NCBI GenBank assembly: GCA_012295275.1
Contig: CM022670.1
Span: 40,861,128 to 40,925,127 of the forward strand
Length of the DNA stretch: 64,000 bases
Direction: 5' to 3'
DNA from: Chrysomallon squamiferum
Lineage: Eukaryota > Mollusca > Gastropoda > Neomphalida > Peltospiridae
A program made the position numbers and the translations under genes. Position 1 is the first letter of the stretch, and each line of letters opens with the position of its first letter. The notes under the pieces are model-generated. The model saw nothing but the letters and a program-made list of their open reading frames with translations, did no database searches and was not told the origin of the DNA. Shown here one piece after another: positions 1 to 15,067 of this stretch.

Positions 1-101
1 CATACTCATGTATGTTAATATAATATATTGAAATCATTTTTAACAAATAATGGCTATTAATGTTATTGCCATCATTAAACTAATATACATATTCGAAACG
101 C

Positions 102-1990
<1,889 letters not shown>

Positions 1991-1999
1991 AGGACCTCC

Positions 2000-2263
2000 C
2001 AATAAGCGAACACACGTCTTGTAACAAGATTTGAGTGCAACCTCCTGATATTTAATACTCGCAAAACGGTAACCAACTGCAAAATTCTGCTGTTTCTGTA
2101 GAATGTCAGAAACGAGATAAAAGAAAAATGTTTTGTATAAAGAAGCAACCAGATATCGTGAAGACTCCGTTCACGAAACTTATTAAGCGGGTAGCGTGGT
2201 GATTGTTTGTGGGTTAGCCAGATAAAACTACTAATCAGTGCAATAACAAGGGCAGAGGACAAG
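2000..2263 (+). other. candidate non-coding first exon of the claudin-like gene
   Basis: A strong splice donor (ACAAG followed by GTGAGT at 2264) ends a unique, moderately GC-containing segment upstream of the claudin-like gene. The start of the segment is not defined by the sequence; 2000 is only the edge of the preceding GA tract. The matching acceptor could be the TTTCAG ending at 5008, which would give an intron of about 2.7 kb. This is inference from one donor motif. Confidence 0.25.
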
Positions 2264-5008
2264 GTGAGTTCTAGGGATTTATCGTCGACTTTTCGTATCG
2301 CCACACCTGGCTTTTGCTATTTAGTGTCAATTTCCACACGAAAACATTCTCTGGTGATATCGTTTTTCAGAAAATGCGCTGTAGATCTGCGGTGAATTTC
2401 GATGGTAATCTTATATCAGTTAATCAAATAAATTTCTCAGATTGGAAAAAAACGTGAACGTGTGGATGTTAAAAGTTAGACGTCGGTTCTAACAGAACTT
2501 TTCTGTGTCTGTCTAGACAATCGTAGGATTTAAGCCTAGAAATGAATTTTTAGTTTTTTATATCTGGAACTTTCATACTGCTGTTGCTACTTCTACTACT
2601 ACTACTAGAAGAAAATGAAAAAAAAAAAAAATCATTAACGTAATTATAGATTTGTTTTGAAATTTTGCAAAATACTAGCTGTATTTAGTAAACGAAGTGA
2701 CAAGTGTAGTCAGATGTGTATATACACATTAACAAATGAGCTATAGTTACATTAAATAAAGGTTTGGGTTTTTGTGGTAAAAAAAAAAAAAAAAAAAGTT
2801 CTTCTTTTTCTGACTTCTCGTTAAACTTCCATGTTAGTATTTCCGAGTACTATCTAGGAAAAAAAAACAAAAAAAAAAGATGAAGTAATAATCACATATT
2901 AAATGTCATGGAACAAATTTTGTTTTGTAAAATAAAAAGATAATTTTAATCAAATCTTTACGTGTGTGTGTGTGTGTGTGTTCTTTAATAAAAGTTATTC
3001 ATTTTTTGCTTGTAGCCTTACTTTTAATTAATTAGTATGATAGCTTTATTAATTTGTCCTAAGACTGTTATATTCCACAATTCCACCTATAAAAAACATT
3101 CACCAGACCATCGAGTTAACATTATTCTGATAACATCTTTCCAATCACTGCAATTGTGAAGTCTTGCATTGTCTGTGTCTGCATTCAGAAAAGAAACGTT
3201 CGTACATCCAACACCGCTTAATAACACCGATCATTTGGTATGAGACTAAATAGGTCAACATCACGAGATAATCGAGATGTATTTCACAACATCGCGATGG
3301 GATCCATAGACATTCTTCTTTACAACGCCCAACCCATTGTTTCCGAGCACCAGCAAAACGTCAGAGGCAGAAACAGACAGGTATGTGTTTAATGGCAAAC
3401 AGACGATCAAGCCACTACCAGAATTTTGTTTCTGCGTTTGTAAAACTCCTCAGACGCCCGCCCGTGAATCGTTCGTACTAACATACCTTTCTGGTAAGCA
3501 AGCTGTTTTAAAGATGCGCAGCTCGTTGTAGGGGGAAAAAAACAACAAATCTTGTCATTTTTTTTGTATAACAACATAGGTGCACTTTGACTGGACGTGT
3601 GTAACAAGGTCAGGTGTCTGGATTACTCTGAGATCGGCTCACGTGGAAGTGTAAATCTGATAGCAGTGCAAGCAGTAGTATAATTTGTAATGATGAATTT
3701 GTGTTTAAAATAACTGTCTATCTATGCGTGTCTCTGTGTTCGCCTCCCACTTCTGTCTGTCTGTCTGTCTCTCTGTCCAGATGTTCAGCTGCGTATCTCT
3801 CTCCGTGTGTCTGCTTATCTTATTTTCTACATGTGTATGTAGGTAGGGATATGTGTATGTGTGTGTATGTGAACGTATATATGTATATGCATATACGTGT
3901 ATTCATTTGTGTAGTGGATATACTTAATTCTATTTTTATCAGTTACTTCTCTTTTTTCTCTATCTGTCTGTCTGTCTGTCTGTCAATCTTTGTCTGTCTC
4001 TTTCTGTGTGTATATATATTGTCTGTGTGTATATATATTGTCTGTGTGTGTGTTGTTGTTTTTTGTGCTTTTTGTTGTGTGAGTTTAAAGCAAATTCTGA
4101 AAAAAGAAAAGAAAAGAAAAAAAAAAAAAGTAAGAGAAAAACAACGAAGAAATTATTATACTAAACGCTTCATCAATGTCGAATTTTCTGAGCTCTGATT
4201 TGACTTTTTGTGTCTGTTCCAGAATTCCATTTTTTTTTTTCACAGCATCATCAAATTGCCATTATCCTACTTAGCTCTGTAAATATGTTGACGTGTCGTG
4301 TTATTAATAGCCTAGGTGTCAAATACTTCCGATACATCCAGAATTAACAATTAGGTGTGAAACGCAAACAAAACTGAGAGATGAGAATGCACGTGTTTTC
4401 TGTATTGGCAGTCAGGGCGAAAGAATTAAAAAAAAAAAAAAATGTATCAGAAGAAACTGCTAAGGATATATACTTTTTTCTTCTTCTTCTTTTTTTTTTT
4501 TTCCACCATTTTTTTAAAGAAGTAGAAAACCATGATCGTGGAAAGAAAATATCTCCACAGTGCATTTGTTAATTACTGAATATTGGGTGTCAAATGCGGT
4601 AATTGCGAAACAAGGTTTAAAGGGTCTCGTCTGTTAAAGATTTCACACGTCGAGTATATACATCTTGTCTGGGTTTTCTTAGCGGATTCCGCGTGTAAAG
4701 TGTGCTGTTGTTTTCACTTATCGAGATGTATTTCACAACAGTTTAAAACCTATTCTTTTTTTGTTGTTGTTGTTCAAATTATTTGTCAGAATATATGCCT
4801 GAGTATGTGTGAGTGATTGTGTGTCTGTGGTATTATATTTGTCTGTGATAAATCTCTCTATTTTTTTTATCTCTCTGTCTGTCTGTCTGTTTCTCTCTAT
4901 ATATATTGTGTTTATATATATATATATGCATACGTATATATATATATATATATATATACATGTGTGTGTGTTTGTGTATATGTATATATAAATTTATATT
5001 AATTTCAG
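2264..5008. other. gene-free stretch, possible 5' intron
   Basis: No coding exon recognised. It holds A-runs (2617-2630, 2780-2798, 2860-2878), a (GT)n tract near 2960-2980, TCTG-type tetranucleotide repeats (3755-3775, 3965-3985, 4875-4890) and TATA dinucleotide runs (4915-4958). Confidence 0.5.
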
Positions 5009-5134
5009 TTGCAGTGGAACATTCAAAATGACGTAGCTGTTTAATGCTAACCATTCGTTGTTGCATATACTATCAAACCCACATCGACTACGACAACATC
5101 ACACAATGGTTGACTGACGAACACCCGGTTCACG

Positions 5135-5324
5135 ATGCACATGTCAGGACACTTCACGGCCTCGTTGGCCCTGCTGCTGATTGCTGCAGTCACGTATCTT
5201 GTTGCGTTGGCAACGACGTCGTGGTCGGCTTCAGGCGAAGAGCTGACGTTTGGGATCTGGGAGTTCTGTTTCTGGAACATTGAAGATCAGGAGAAAAAAT
5301 GGAAATGTCTGACAAGCAAAGCAG
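5135..5324 (+). CDS. claudin-like protein, coding exon 1
   Basis: Encodes residues 1-63 plus one base: TM1 and the signature loop. Donor GCAG|GTTCGT at 5325, phase 1. A TTTCAG acceptor ending at 5008 could begin this exon, which would make 5009-5134 5' UTR. The donor is followed within 25 bp by a degenerate GGAT/GGAA tetranucleotide repeat. Confidence 0.75.
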
Positions 5325-6534
5325 GTTCGTTTAATTTATTAATTAATTAGTGGATGGATGGATTGATGGATGGAAGGAAGGAAGGATGGAAGGATGGATG
5401 GAAGGATGGATGGATGTTGATTGATAGATGGATGGATGTTTGGGTTAATGGATGATTAGCTGAAACAAAACGGATTTTTTTTTTTTTTTTTTTTTTTTTA
5501 TATATCCATTCATTCAGTAAATGAATAGGTCACTCATATTGACACATTAATTTGTCAGTTTCACCAACTATGTAGATGTGTTGTTAATCGAAATAAAAAT
5601 AAATCCCATTATGTGGCAGCAGGGAGTCCTCTCACTCGTCAAACAGCACCTTAGCAAAATCAAATCTCGTGAAATGCGTGTATTAAAATTATAGCCTTGT
5701 TTTGTTAAAGACCAGACGCAGTCGAATGCCACTTACAACGAAGTAGACCAGTAAACCATGTTAATACTACGCTGCATTCAGAGCAGGCCATGCAGACAAG
5801 TGCGACTACTTAACAGTCTACAAGAACATGGAAATTGACTGTAAAGAATTTTCGGTTACACTCTAAAACATATTCCTCTGATAATTATGACAGCAATTTA
5901 CATTCTATAGTGCAATTTCTTCTTCTCTATCACAATTAACTGTATCTGTTGCGAGTTATTCTACGCCGTTAGTAAAGGTTCAAATGTTAATTCGATTATA
6001 CAGGTGGAATTTGTCTAGAATCCGCGTTCTGATAAATTATGTTGCCCTAAGTGAATGTTCGGTTGGCATGACAGGGCCGGTTTGTGATTCTGGTAATGTC
6101 GTCTGCTGGACGTTTGCCATTTGTTTGCTTATGATAAAACAGAAGAAAAAAAGAAAAGAAAAAAAGGCATAATGACAACAACATGAAGAAAAAAAAAAGA
6201 GAGACAAGGAGAAAGAATAATAAAGCCACACACATCTGCAATAACAAAACCAGTGATAATTATAAACAAAACGTTTTCAGAAGATTTATCTATCTCTGTG
6301 TATATGTGTGTATGTACGTATGTATATTTTTATGTATGTATATGGATGTATGTGTGTATGTATATATGTGTATCTCTGTGTGTATGTGTGTGTGCATGCG
6401 TGCGTGCATGCGTGTGCATGCGTGTGTGTGTGTGTGTGTGTGTATTTCACCATCTATCTACCTGCCTGTTTCTCAGAATGTTATTTTACATTCATAAATA
6501 GACCTATATGCATTAATGGAATACCTGTCTTTAT

Positions 6535-6570
<36 letters not shown>

Positions 6571-6572
6571 TA

Positions 6573-6619
<47 letters not shown>

Positions 6620-6970
6620 TACTATTATTATTATTATTATTTTAAATGTTTTAACTTTTTTCTTCTAAACTAGTACAAATATTCAGAAATAATCGTAATG
6701 TTCTGATATAAATATCTCCTCTACTTTTTCTGCTCTAAATACCTCTAAACTGCTACAAATTACAAAACATCAAATTTGTTTTAAAAAAAAAAAAAAAAAA
6801 AACCCGATTAACACACAGACACGCATAAAGAAGAGAGAGAAAATAACATAAGTGTTTTAAAAATAAATAAATATATAATAAATAAATAAATAAATAAATA
6901 AATAAAAAAAGGGATAAAAAAAAAAAAAAATACAAAATGTAAAATAAAATACGAAAAGCAGAAAAAGATC

Positions 6971-7007
<37 letters not shown>

Positions 7008-8112
7008 AGAAGAAAAAGAAACTTTCACCGAACAGTTACTGAAAATAGCGTTTAATTAAAAACCGTCTCAACTCAGCAGTTGGTCTGATGTTTTATTTTG
7101 GAGATTTCAGACGATTCGTTTTATCACGAGATCCTGTCTGTGAGTTTACAAACGAGCTATTTAAAATCAAACGCTTTACGTGTTTGAGGACAAAACGTCT
7201 ACAGTGAAAATGTCAGCTGTTAAAATGTCAACGGACAAAATGTCAACGGTGAAAATATGAACTAGTGAAGCGCATACAGCGGTGAAAATATCATCTTTCA
7301 GACTGTAAACTTATCAAAATAATTAACAAAAATATATTGTAAGTGCCTTTCTTTGACCTTGTCTCTCATATATTTAGATAAAACGTACACACACACTCAC
7401 GCACACACACGCATACACAGACACAGACACACACAAACGTACATACATCTATATGTAGACAGAGATAGACAGAATATAGATCTGATTGTCTGTCTCTCTG
7501 GCTGGTTGTCTGTATAGATGTAAATCTGTTTATGATTTTAATTAATTTATTTATTTATTTGTATTAAATACACAAAGTCTTAATTTTTTCAAAACTTAAT
7601 GGATTATTCACAAATAATGGAAGAAAGAAAAAATAAAAAGTATTTACTACAAAAAAAAAAAAAAAAAAAAAAAAGTTTCTCCAGTTTTCTTTGAAACTAC
7701 CTTTATCGTCTTACTGAATTTATCCTCATCATAAATTAAGATCATGGGCATAGTTAAACAACCTGTCACATGCATTATATTTTTATGTAGGCGACGAATA
7801 CGCGATGTTTTACACGTGTTTTATCAGCGAGTGTTAAATAAATGATTACTTGTTTGTTTTAACTCGAGCCTTGCGTGTAAGTGACACGAGTGTAAAGCTG
7901 TCAAGGGTTTTAAGAAGATAAACATGTGTGGATGAAACACACATAGGGCCAATTAAAAATACATAAGTGCCAAAGCAGATGTTGTTGGCAAGCATCACCT
8001 TGGATTCTTTGGTCATCGATCGATACTTATTTTGGTTTTTTAATCTTTAAAATAAAAGGAAAAATAATTTTTTTTTAAATAATTAAAAAATTAATTTATG
8101 AAGAAAAAAAAA

Positions 8113-8143
<31 letters not shown>

Positions 8144-9229
8144 TTTATCTATTTATTTATTTATTTATATAATGTTTTGTTTATCGTTGTTGTAGTTGAT
8201 GTAGCGATGCTGGTGGCTCCAGATAATATCAATAAGACAGTTCTTCACTAATGTTATTTTTATTACGTATATTTGTTTTTCTTTTACTTCTTCACGTCGG
8301 CGGGCTGTTTTAGGCCGATGATGTTTCAATCACAAGTTTTCTTTTCTTATCCAAAATGGACGTCTGGGTGAAGGCGTTTGGGCGGGAAGGCAGCCAGCCA
8401 GGCAGACAGACAGACAGACAAACCCGCGCGCGCCTATAAGCAGACGGAATGTTATTGCAGCAAACAAACAGATGTATCTTTTCGATCAACCGCGATCAGT
8501 GCAATACAACAAAGCTAAAACAAAAAGAAAAAAAAAAATGGAGAAGAAAAAGTTATAAAAGAAAGAATAAAGTGATGCGTTGGGAGGTATACAGATGCGT
8601 GAAACCGTTAAGCAATTTGTATTTCATTTAACCTGCAATATTAATCATTGCTGATACGCGAATGAAACCAGTGGCAGGCATTACTAACGATTTCGGAAGA
8701 CTTGATGGGAGTCGTGTATGTTCGCTTTTCTCACCTATGAATCATGGAGATTTAACATCTGCAAAATTTTATTTTACGTTTTTAAAATTTTTTCATCGTG
8801 TTTGTTTGTTTCTCCCTTTTTTTTTTTTCTCACCAAATTTATTTAAAATACGCATTTTTGTATTGACGGATGGGAAAGCTCGTTAGAAAAAAAAAAAAAA
8901 AATGGTGCTGACAGAAAATTGAGTGAGATTTCATGAAGGCTCTCCCCACGTGTTCGCGGTGAGCGGTGATGTATGGGAAATTGTCTTAAAGGGCTCACCG
9001 CGCAACTTCAGGGTCCAGTCTTCAAGGTGTGCGCTACACGTGTACTTAATACATGAAGTAAACGACATTTAAAAATTACTGTTTTTTGGTAAATTCCAGT
9101 GCAGTGATCGTACATAAGATTTCACTGATTTTATTTTTGTTAGAATCATTTGGGAATATTTCAAAATCATTGTATGAGTTGTTCTCCATTTTGAATCTCC
9201 TCTTTAAGAAAAGAAGAAATAAAATTAAT

Positions 9230-9318
<89 letters not shown>

Positions 9319-12300
9319 CAGAAAGTAAGAAAGTATGTTGGTAAGTAAATATATAAATAAATGAGCTGCTTAATTAAAACACTCGCTGTAAATAGTTTTA
9401 CTTTGATCGATTAATGTATTTTGAAGAGTAATTTGTCAGTAATTTTTTCTTTAAGATGTCTCATTAAGTATACTTCATTTTTTTTATTTTTTTTTTTTTT
9501 TTTTTCGGTGGTTTCAGATCTGTTAATGTTTAATTAGCCTTTATGACGCCTGAGGTTGAGAAATATCACAGTTCGTGTACTAGGTTGCTGAGATAAAAGA
9601 ATATTTCGTTCTTCAGAAGACTCATGCCTTTACATTTAAAAATAAAGTTTCAATAATAATAATAATAATGATGATGATAATAATAATTGTTATTATTATG
9701 TACATGAATTTTTTTTTTGGACATTGAGGACTATTGTGTTAATATATTTGTTGTTTTATTTTATTTTTTTTTTTTCTCTGATAAACTGTTCGGTCTTGTT
9801 ATTTCAGACTTCACAATGGCTGCACAAGCATTTTCTATCCTGGCTGTCATGTGTTATGCTGTGGCTTTTCTCCTCTATCTCGCCTATATCATCTTCCCAA
9901 CGTTATCCAAATCCAGGCCTGTCACCATGGGCCTCTGCCTTCTTGGGTTCTGTGTCGGTAAGTGCAAGATCTTCAGTTTTGAGATTTAAATCACTCAAAG
10001 ATATCAAATGAAGAAGAAAAAAAAATTGTTTTAAAGTCTAGTTGGACTGAATATTTTAGTTATTTATTAGTTTGTTTGTCTGTTTCTTTCTTTCTATCTT
10101 TCTTTCTTTCTTTCATTTTTGTTTGTTTGCTTCCTTTTTTTATTATTTTTTTTATCTAGAGTTAAGTTAATAATGACACTAAGCACACAAGCATACGTGC
10201 ATACATACATAGATACATAGATATATAGATATATAGATACATTCATACATACATACATACATACATATATACATACGTACGTACGTACGTACGTACATAC
10301 ATACATACATACATATATATATTCATAAATGCATATACAGACTCATAGACATATATACACACATACATACGTTCGTACATGCTTTACGTCAAACACAAAC
10401 ATATCTACATGACGTTTCAATACTTCTATTAAGCTCTTCTTCTTTTCTTTTTTTTTCTTTATACTTTCTTTCACGGTTTATCTGTGAGGATTTACGGCAT
10501 GCCATTAATTAGCACAGGTAACTGCTGTGGCTAGAGATAACCTTTCAGACATGATACTGCGATGACAGGTTCGTCTGAGCCTGTCAGGTCTGCCGAAACC
10601 TCCTGTCAGGTCGACCAGTTCGCTTCCCAGAGAAAACAAACAGCGATCTCGAGATCAACGAGCGCTTCCTTCCACTGCTCACTCGATGCAGAACAAGACG
10701 TTTGCAAACCGCCTTTAACATTTCAGCATTACAGAGTGGATTCAATCTGTCACAACAGTTTGCGTGCGTATGGGCGTCTGTCATAATTAGCTTCCTGAAA
10801 CAAAAAGAAACAGCTCCGCTGTAAGCCCGCTGGCTTGTTTTCACTTAATGTTCCGCTACCTGTCAGACTGATGTAAGACTTTTGCTTCCGTTGCTGTTGT
10901 TATTGTTATCTTTACTGCTGCTACTACCACTACAACTACTGCTGGTGTTGCTGCTACAACAACAACTACCACAGCAATAATTACTATTATTACTTTTACT
11001 GCTGCTGTTACTGCTACTACTACTATTGCTGCTACTGATATTACCACTATTTTTACTACTGTTATTAGCACTATTACGATAGCTTCTGTTACTACTACAA
11101 CTACTGCCGCTGCTGCTATGTCAGTTAATGTTACAACTACTGCCACTACCACAAGTATTGCTACTGCTATTTTTATCATCACTACTAGAATGATCCTGAC
11201 AGGATGTTTGGAAAGCCTGGAATTCTAGGAAATATTTATTTAAGAAATCTACACTGACATGTTTTCAAACAACACGTTGAAAATGATTCCCGTCTTCTTC
11301 TGAACTTAACTAATTGTTTCCGGGATTACAGGGGATCGCTTATATACCGTTATTTCACATAATAACAACAACAACAACAACAGCAACAGCAACAACAACA
11401 AACACAAAAACAACAACAAAAGCAGAAAATAATAATAATAATATAATCATCATCATCAGTAATTGTTTATTTATTTATGCTTTTCGTTGACGGTCTTATA
11501 TTTTTCTTGTCCAAATTCGTTTACTTTTTTGCTTTATTGCTATTGTTATAAACAAAGAACAGCTAAAATTAAATAGCATGATGCAGATAATAACTAAACA
11601 AACAGACAAACAAATGAACACAAGATCTTTAAAATTGAGTTACGTAATTCATTTCCTTTTATTTTTTTTAATTTAATGTTTTCTTTCTCGCTTTTTTAAC
11701 ATCTTTTTTTTCTTTTTCTCACCCTTTCTCTTGACAGTTAACGAGTTTTACTAACGTAAACAAAGAAATAACTAAAGAAAGAAAAAGAAAAAAAACGAAA
11801 AAAAAAAAACGAAAAAAAAGTAAGAAATGAAAAACTGGAACAAAAACAAAACAAAATAAAAAGACCTACAGTTTTACAACGTCTGTGTTAATGAGATTGC
11901 AGTTAAAACGACGCCTAGAACTGGCTTTCACAATTTACAACTGTCAGCTTTAACACAACGAGATTTACAAGAAAAGGTTTAGTGAATCAAAACATCGTAA
12001 TACCTGTTACGCATTCGGTTTGCTCTAAATCAAAACTCGACATACTTCCTGCTACCAACTGAACTGCATTACCATTGTTTCTAACAAACAACCTAATCAA
12101 TTATAATTCCCTAACTTCACCAGTTCGGAGAATATTCTTGTTATGTATGTTCTGGTGCATTTCTAAATTTCTCTCGCCTTCCGTATTGCTGGAAAACACA
12201 AAAATAAAGTGATGTATGGCGTAAGTTAGTGTTTCGTGTAAATTAGTGTCATGTGAATACAGAGGCTCACGAATCTTGGGAGACAGAGGGGGCAACGTGC

Positions 12301-12588
12301 CCCCCAAAAAAAAAAAAAAAAAAAAATGTAGTGAAAACTGGGGTAAAACAAAAAGAAAGTGATACTTCTATTTTGAACAAATCAACCCATTTGTCTCATT
12401 TACTGCGAACAGAACAAAATTACTGAAATAAAAGGACTGTTTATAGTGTGTATTACATTATGGCATATTTAGCTGTCCATAATCAGATTCCATTAATATT
12501 TATTTATTTGCAGGGAGATTCAGTTAATTTTGATTACTGAATGTAAAATCAATAAACGATTACATGGTGAAATTATTGAATTAAAATG

Positions 12589-12619
<31 letters not shown>

Positions 12620-13083
12620 CTCAATATGTATCCATATCTGCTTTTTGGGGGGCAACAGCAGGATTAGGTACAGCTAGTAATGATGGTTATAGCAACTGTG
12701 GCAGTAGCAGTAGTAATCGTCGTAGTAGGTGTTAGTAACAGCAGCAGTGAGGGACTTGTTTCTTATTACTTGTTTTAGTAAGATAATTTTGAAGGTTTAT
12801 TGCTTTTGGTACGTTTTCTATTTAAGACAGTTAACACACACGTACATTTTTTTGTTTTTTTGTTTCAGTGTGTCTTCAGATCATGACAATGATCGTATAC
12901 GGGGTCAAGGTCAGTGACTACTTCCGTAAGGTGGAAATCCGATATTTCACGTATCAGTTGAAGGAGTCGCTGATGATCTCATGGTCGTTTGCTTTCGCTA
13001 TCGTGTCAACCCTGCTGGCAACTGCTTCCGGCGTCTGCACGTTTCTGGAGCTACGCAACATTACACTGGAGGATTTGGTCTGA
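5135..13083 (+). CDS. claudin/PMP22-like four-transmembrane protein, gene span (3 coding exons)
   Basis: Joining 5135-5324, 9808-9957 and 12869-13083 gives a 184-residue protein; both introns are phase 1 and both junction codons close cleanly. It shows four hydrophobic segments at about residues 7-28, 67-92, 101-126 and 147-172. The first extracellular loop carries the claudin-family signature: W30, then G40-I-W42, C45 and C58 (W, GLW-like, C, C). Such proteins act in cell junctions or as channel accessory subunits in the plasma membrane; which subgroup this belongs to (claudin, PMP22/EMP, or calcium-channel gamma-like) cannot be decided by eye. The start is ATG 5135, or ATG 5141 two codons later. 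Stop TGA is at 13081-13083. The C-terminus lacks an obvious PDZ-binding motif. The gene converges on R3HDM4. Confidence 0.75.
6535..6641. repeat. (AAT)n followed by (ATT)n, self-complementary microsatellite
   Basis: About 11 AAT units run directly into about 20 ATT units with a TAATTAATTA centre, so the two halves can pair as a long AT hairpin. Confidence 0.9.
9234..9315. repeat. (GA)n microsatellite
   Basis: About 80 bp of uninterrupted GA within intron 1 of the claudin-like gene. Confidence 0.95.
9808..9957 (+). CDS. claudin-like protein, coding exon 2
   Basis: 150 bp, phase 1 at both ends. Acceptor TTATTTCAG ends at 9807; donor TGTCG|GTAAGT at 9958. Encodes TM2 and the start of TM3, including an AAQAFSIL segment of the type that opens TM2 in this superfamily. 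Confidence 0.78.
10195..10315. repeat. CATA/CGTA tetranucleotide repeat
   Basis: ACAT and ACGT units alternate in blocks, with a central run of CGTA near 10274-10295. Confidence 0.9.
10895..11185. repeat. degenerate trinucleotide (ACT/GCT/GTT) region
   Basis: Cryptically simple sequence of three-base units with many substitutions. The long open frames on both strands follow from the triplet periodicity and do not indicate a gene. Confidence 0.8.
12869..13083 (+). CDS. claudin-like protein, coding exon 3 with stop
   Basis: Acceptor TTTGTTTCAG ends at 12868. Encodes residues from V114 to V184: the rest of TM3, the second loop and TM4, ending in TGA. The 3' UTR follows. Confidence 0.78.
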
Positions 13084-13179
13084 CAGGCGAGATTCCGTCA
13101 GCTTTCTCTTTCACCTATCAACCTGCTGACCCAGTTAATTGTTTGTTTGTTTTTAATTTTTGAAGAGATCGTGTTCGCA

Positions 13180-13222
<43 letters not shown>

Positions 13223-13349
13223 TCAGTTTATTTATACGTCTTTCCTATTTATTTATATTTATTTATAACATTATTATTATTATTATTTTACTTACTTAAT
13301 TAATCAATTAATTTTTATTATTTATTTATTTTTTTATGATTATGTTTTA

Positions 13350-13381
<32 letters not shown>

Positions 13382-15019
13382 CATCAACATTTTTCAACAA
13401 GATACTATTCTATGGATGAAATTTTGAAAAACTCCTGTGTGCGGCCTTTAATAAAACTGTCGTTATGGAGACAAATATTTTCAAAATACGAACCTGATAC
13501 AAATCAGAAATATACTTTGTCTTAAAATTCAGTAACATTGCAGGACTAAGAGGACAAAGTGCTGCAAAACCATGAAAAACTTTTTTTTACAAGAACAAAC
13601 ACTGCCAGAATACGAGAAACATATTGCGAAACTGCGACAACTTATTGCTAGACTATTTTGTGATATACGAAATTAAATATATTTTGGAGATGAAGAATTT
13701 CGCTCTGAGTATTTAAAAATACAGAGTAATGTTGACATAGTATATGTATGTATCTATCTATACTGAATATGGATACTGTAGCGATATGATCATGTGCAAA
13801 AAAACATTAAAAAAAGAGATATCAATAAATTGCGCATTTTCGGAGGTTCAAATACTTTATGACTGAAAAGGATCCATTGGACGCAGAAACTTCGTACCTG
13901 TAATAGTTTGGATACATCATTCGTGAATGAATACTGCCTGTTATAAATATTAATGTTCAGATAGCTGGAAAATTAATCTTTGAATTATACAAATTTCAAA
14001 TCATTACGATTCTGCATGACTGAGACGCATACATTAGACAAAATCATGACGTAATAAAAATAAATCTGAAGTATTCTTAGATTCAGTGGTTAAGGTATAC
14101 GTTTAGGATTTATTTGTCATACATATTTTTATCAACGTTATCAATCGGGAACATAATACGACATAATATAACAAAAGCAGATCCGACGTTTTCAGATTCA
14201 TTTATTTTGGAACAAGATAATTAATTTAACTTTGGTATGTACATTTTAGCGTCAGCAAGATCTACCACCAACCGTGAAATGCTAAGCTAAAAAACACGTA
14301 TTAAACAATGTGATGTATCGCTATATGGATGAAAAATAGTAAAATGATGTCATAACAAAAACAGAACTGATGTCGTCTGAAACAGAAAGACAAAAGGAAC
14401 AACATTACTGCCTATTATCACACACAAGTGTTAGTTAAGTGGACTGATACACTGCAGAGTGGAAAAAACACGTGAAAAGTAAAATATATACAAGAAAAAT
14501 ACTTTCAGCATTTTTATCACACTGTGGACATGTACATTTTTATACTGTAGATGTATTCTAATTTTATGATTTATGCATGAATCGATCATACTGCTCTGAG
14601 TTTTGGAATGTATATTTTCCTAACTTTCGATACTTTTAAACAGATGTAGAGTGTATGAGTTACATTTACAAAACGTGTTGTAGTTAGTATGGCGTCTGTT
14701 TGTGAATTTGTTGGATTAAAATTCAGTTTTAAAAAGACATTTGTGAGTCCCTCTGTTGCGTGTACTTTAAAAATACTTCTTATAAACATGTTTCACTCAC
14801 GTATGCAAATGAGAAACAAACGTTTTTGTTATATTTATTTATTATTAATTAATTTATTTGTTTATTTATTTAATTTTTATTTCAGTTTTTTCTTTTGGGT
14901 GTTCATAAAAATGTTATTATCATTAAAAATACAGAAATTTGCAATTGTTATCGAAATGACTGTTACGTTATATCCCAAAACATTAGTCTAGTAATGTTTA
15001 TTAGGTGTGTTATATGTTT

Positions 15020-15067
<48 letters not shown>

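Larger units (their letters stand above)
5325..9807 (+). other. intron 1 of the claudin-like gene
   Basis: 4.48 kb with no exon seen. It contains a GGAT/GGAA-type repeat (5350-5445), T-run 5474-5499, TATG/GT repeats (6300-6445), an (AAT)n-(ATT)n palindromic tract (6535-6641), long A-runs (6782-6800, 6975-7005), a small degenerate repeat (7195-7275), TTTA repeats (8120-8170), a GC-rich stem-loop (8955-9002) and a (GA)n tract (9234-9315). Confidence 0.7.
9958..12868 (+). other. intron 2 of the claudin-like gene
   Basis: 2.9 kb with no exon seen. It contains a CATA/CGTA tetranucleotide repeat (10195-10315), a degenerate ACT/TGC trinucleotide region (10900-11180), CAA repeats (11365-11420), and a poly-A and poly-T pair bordered by C6 and G6 runs (12298-12655). 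Confidence 0.7.
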
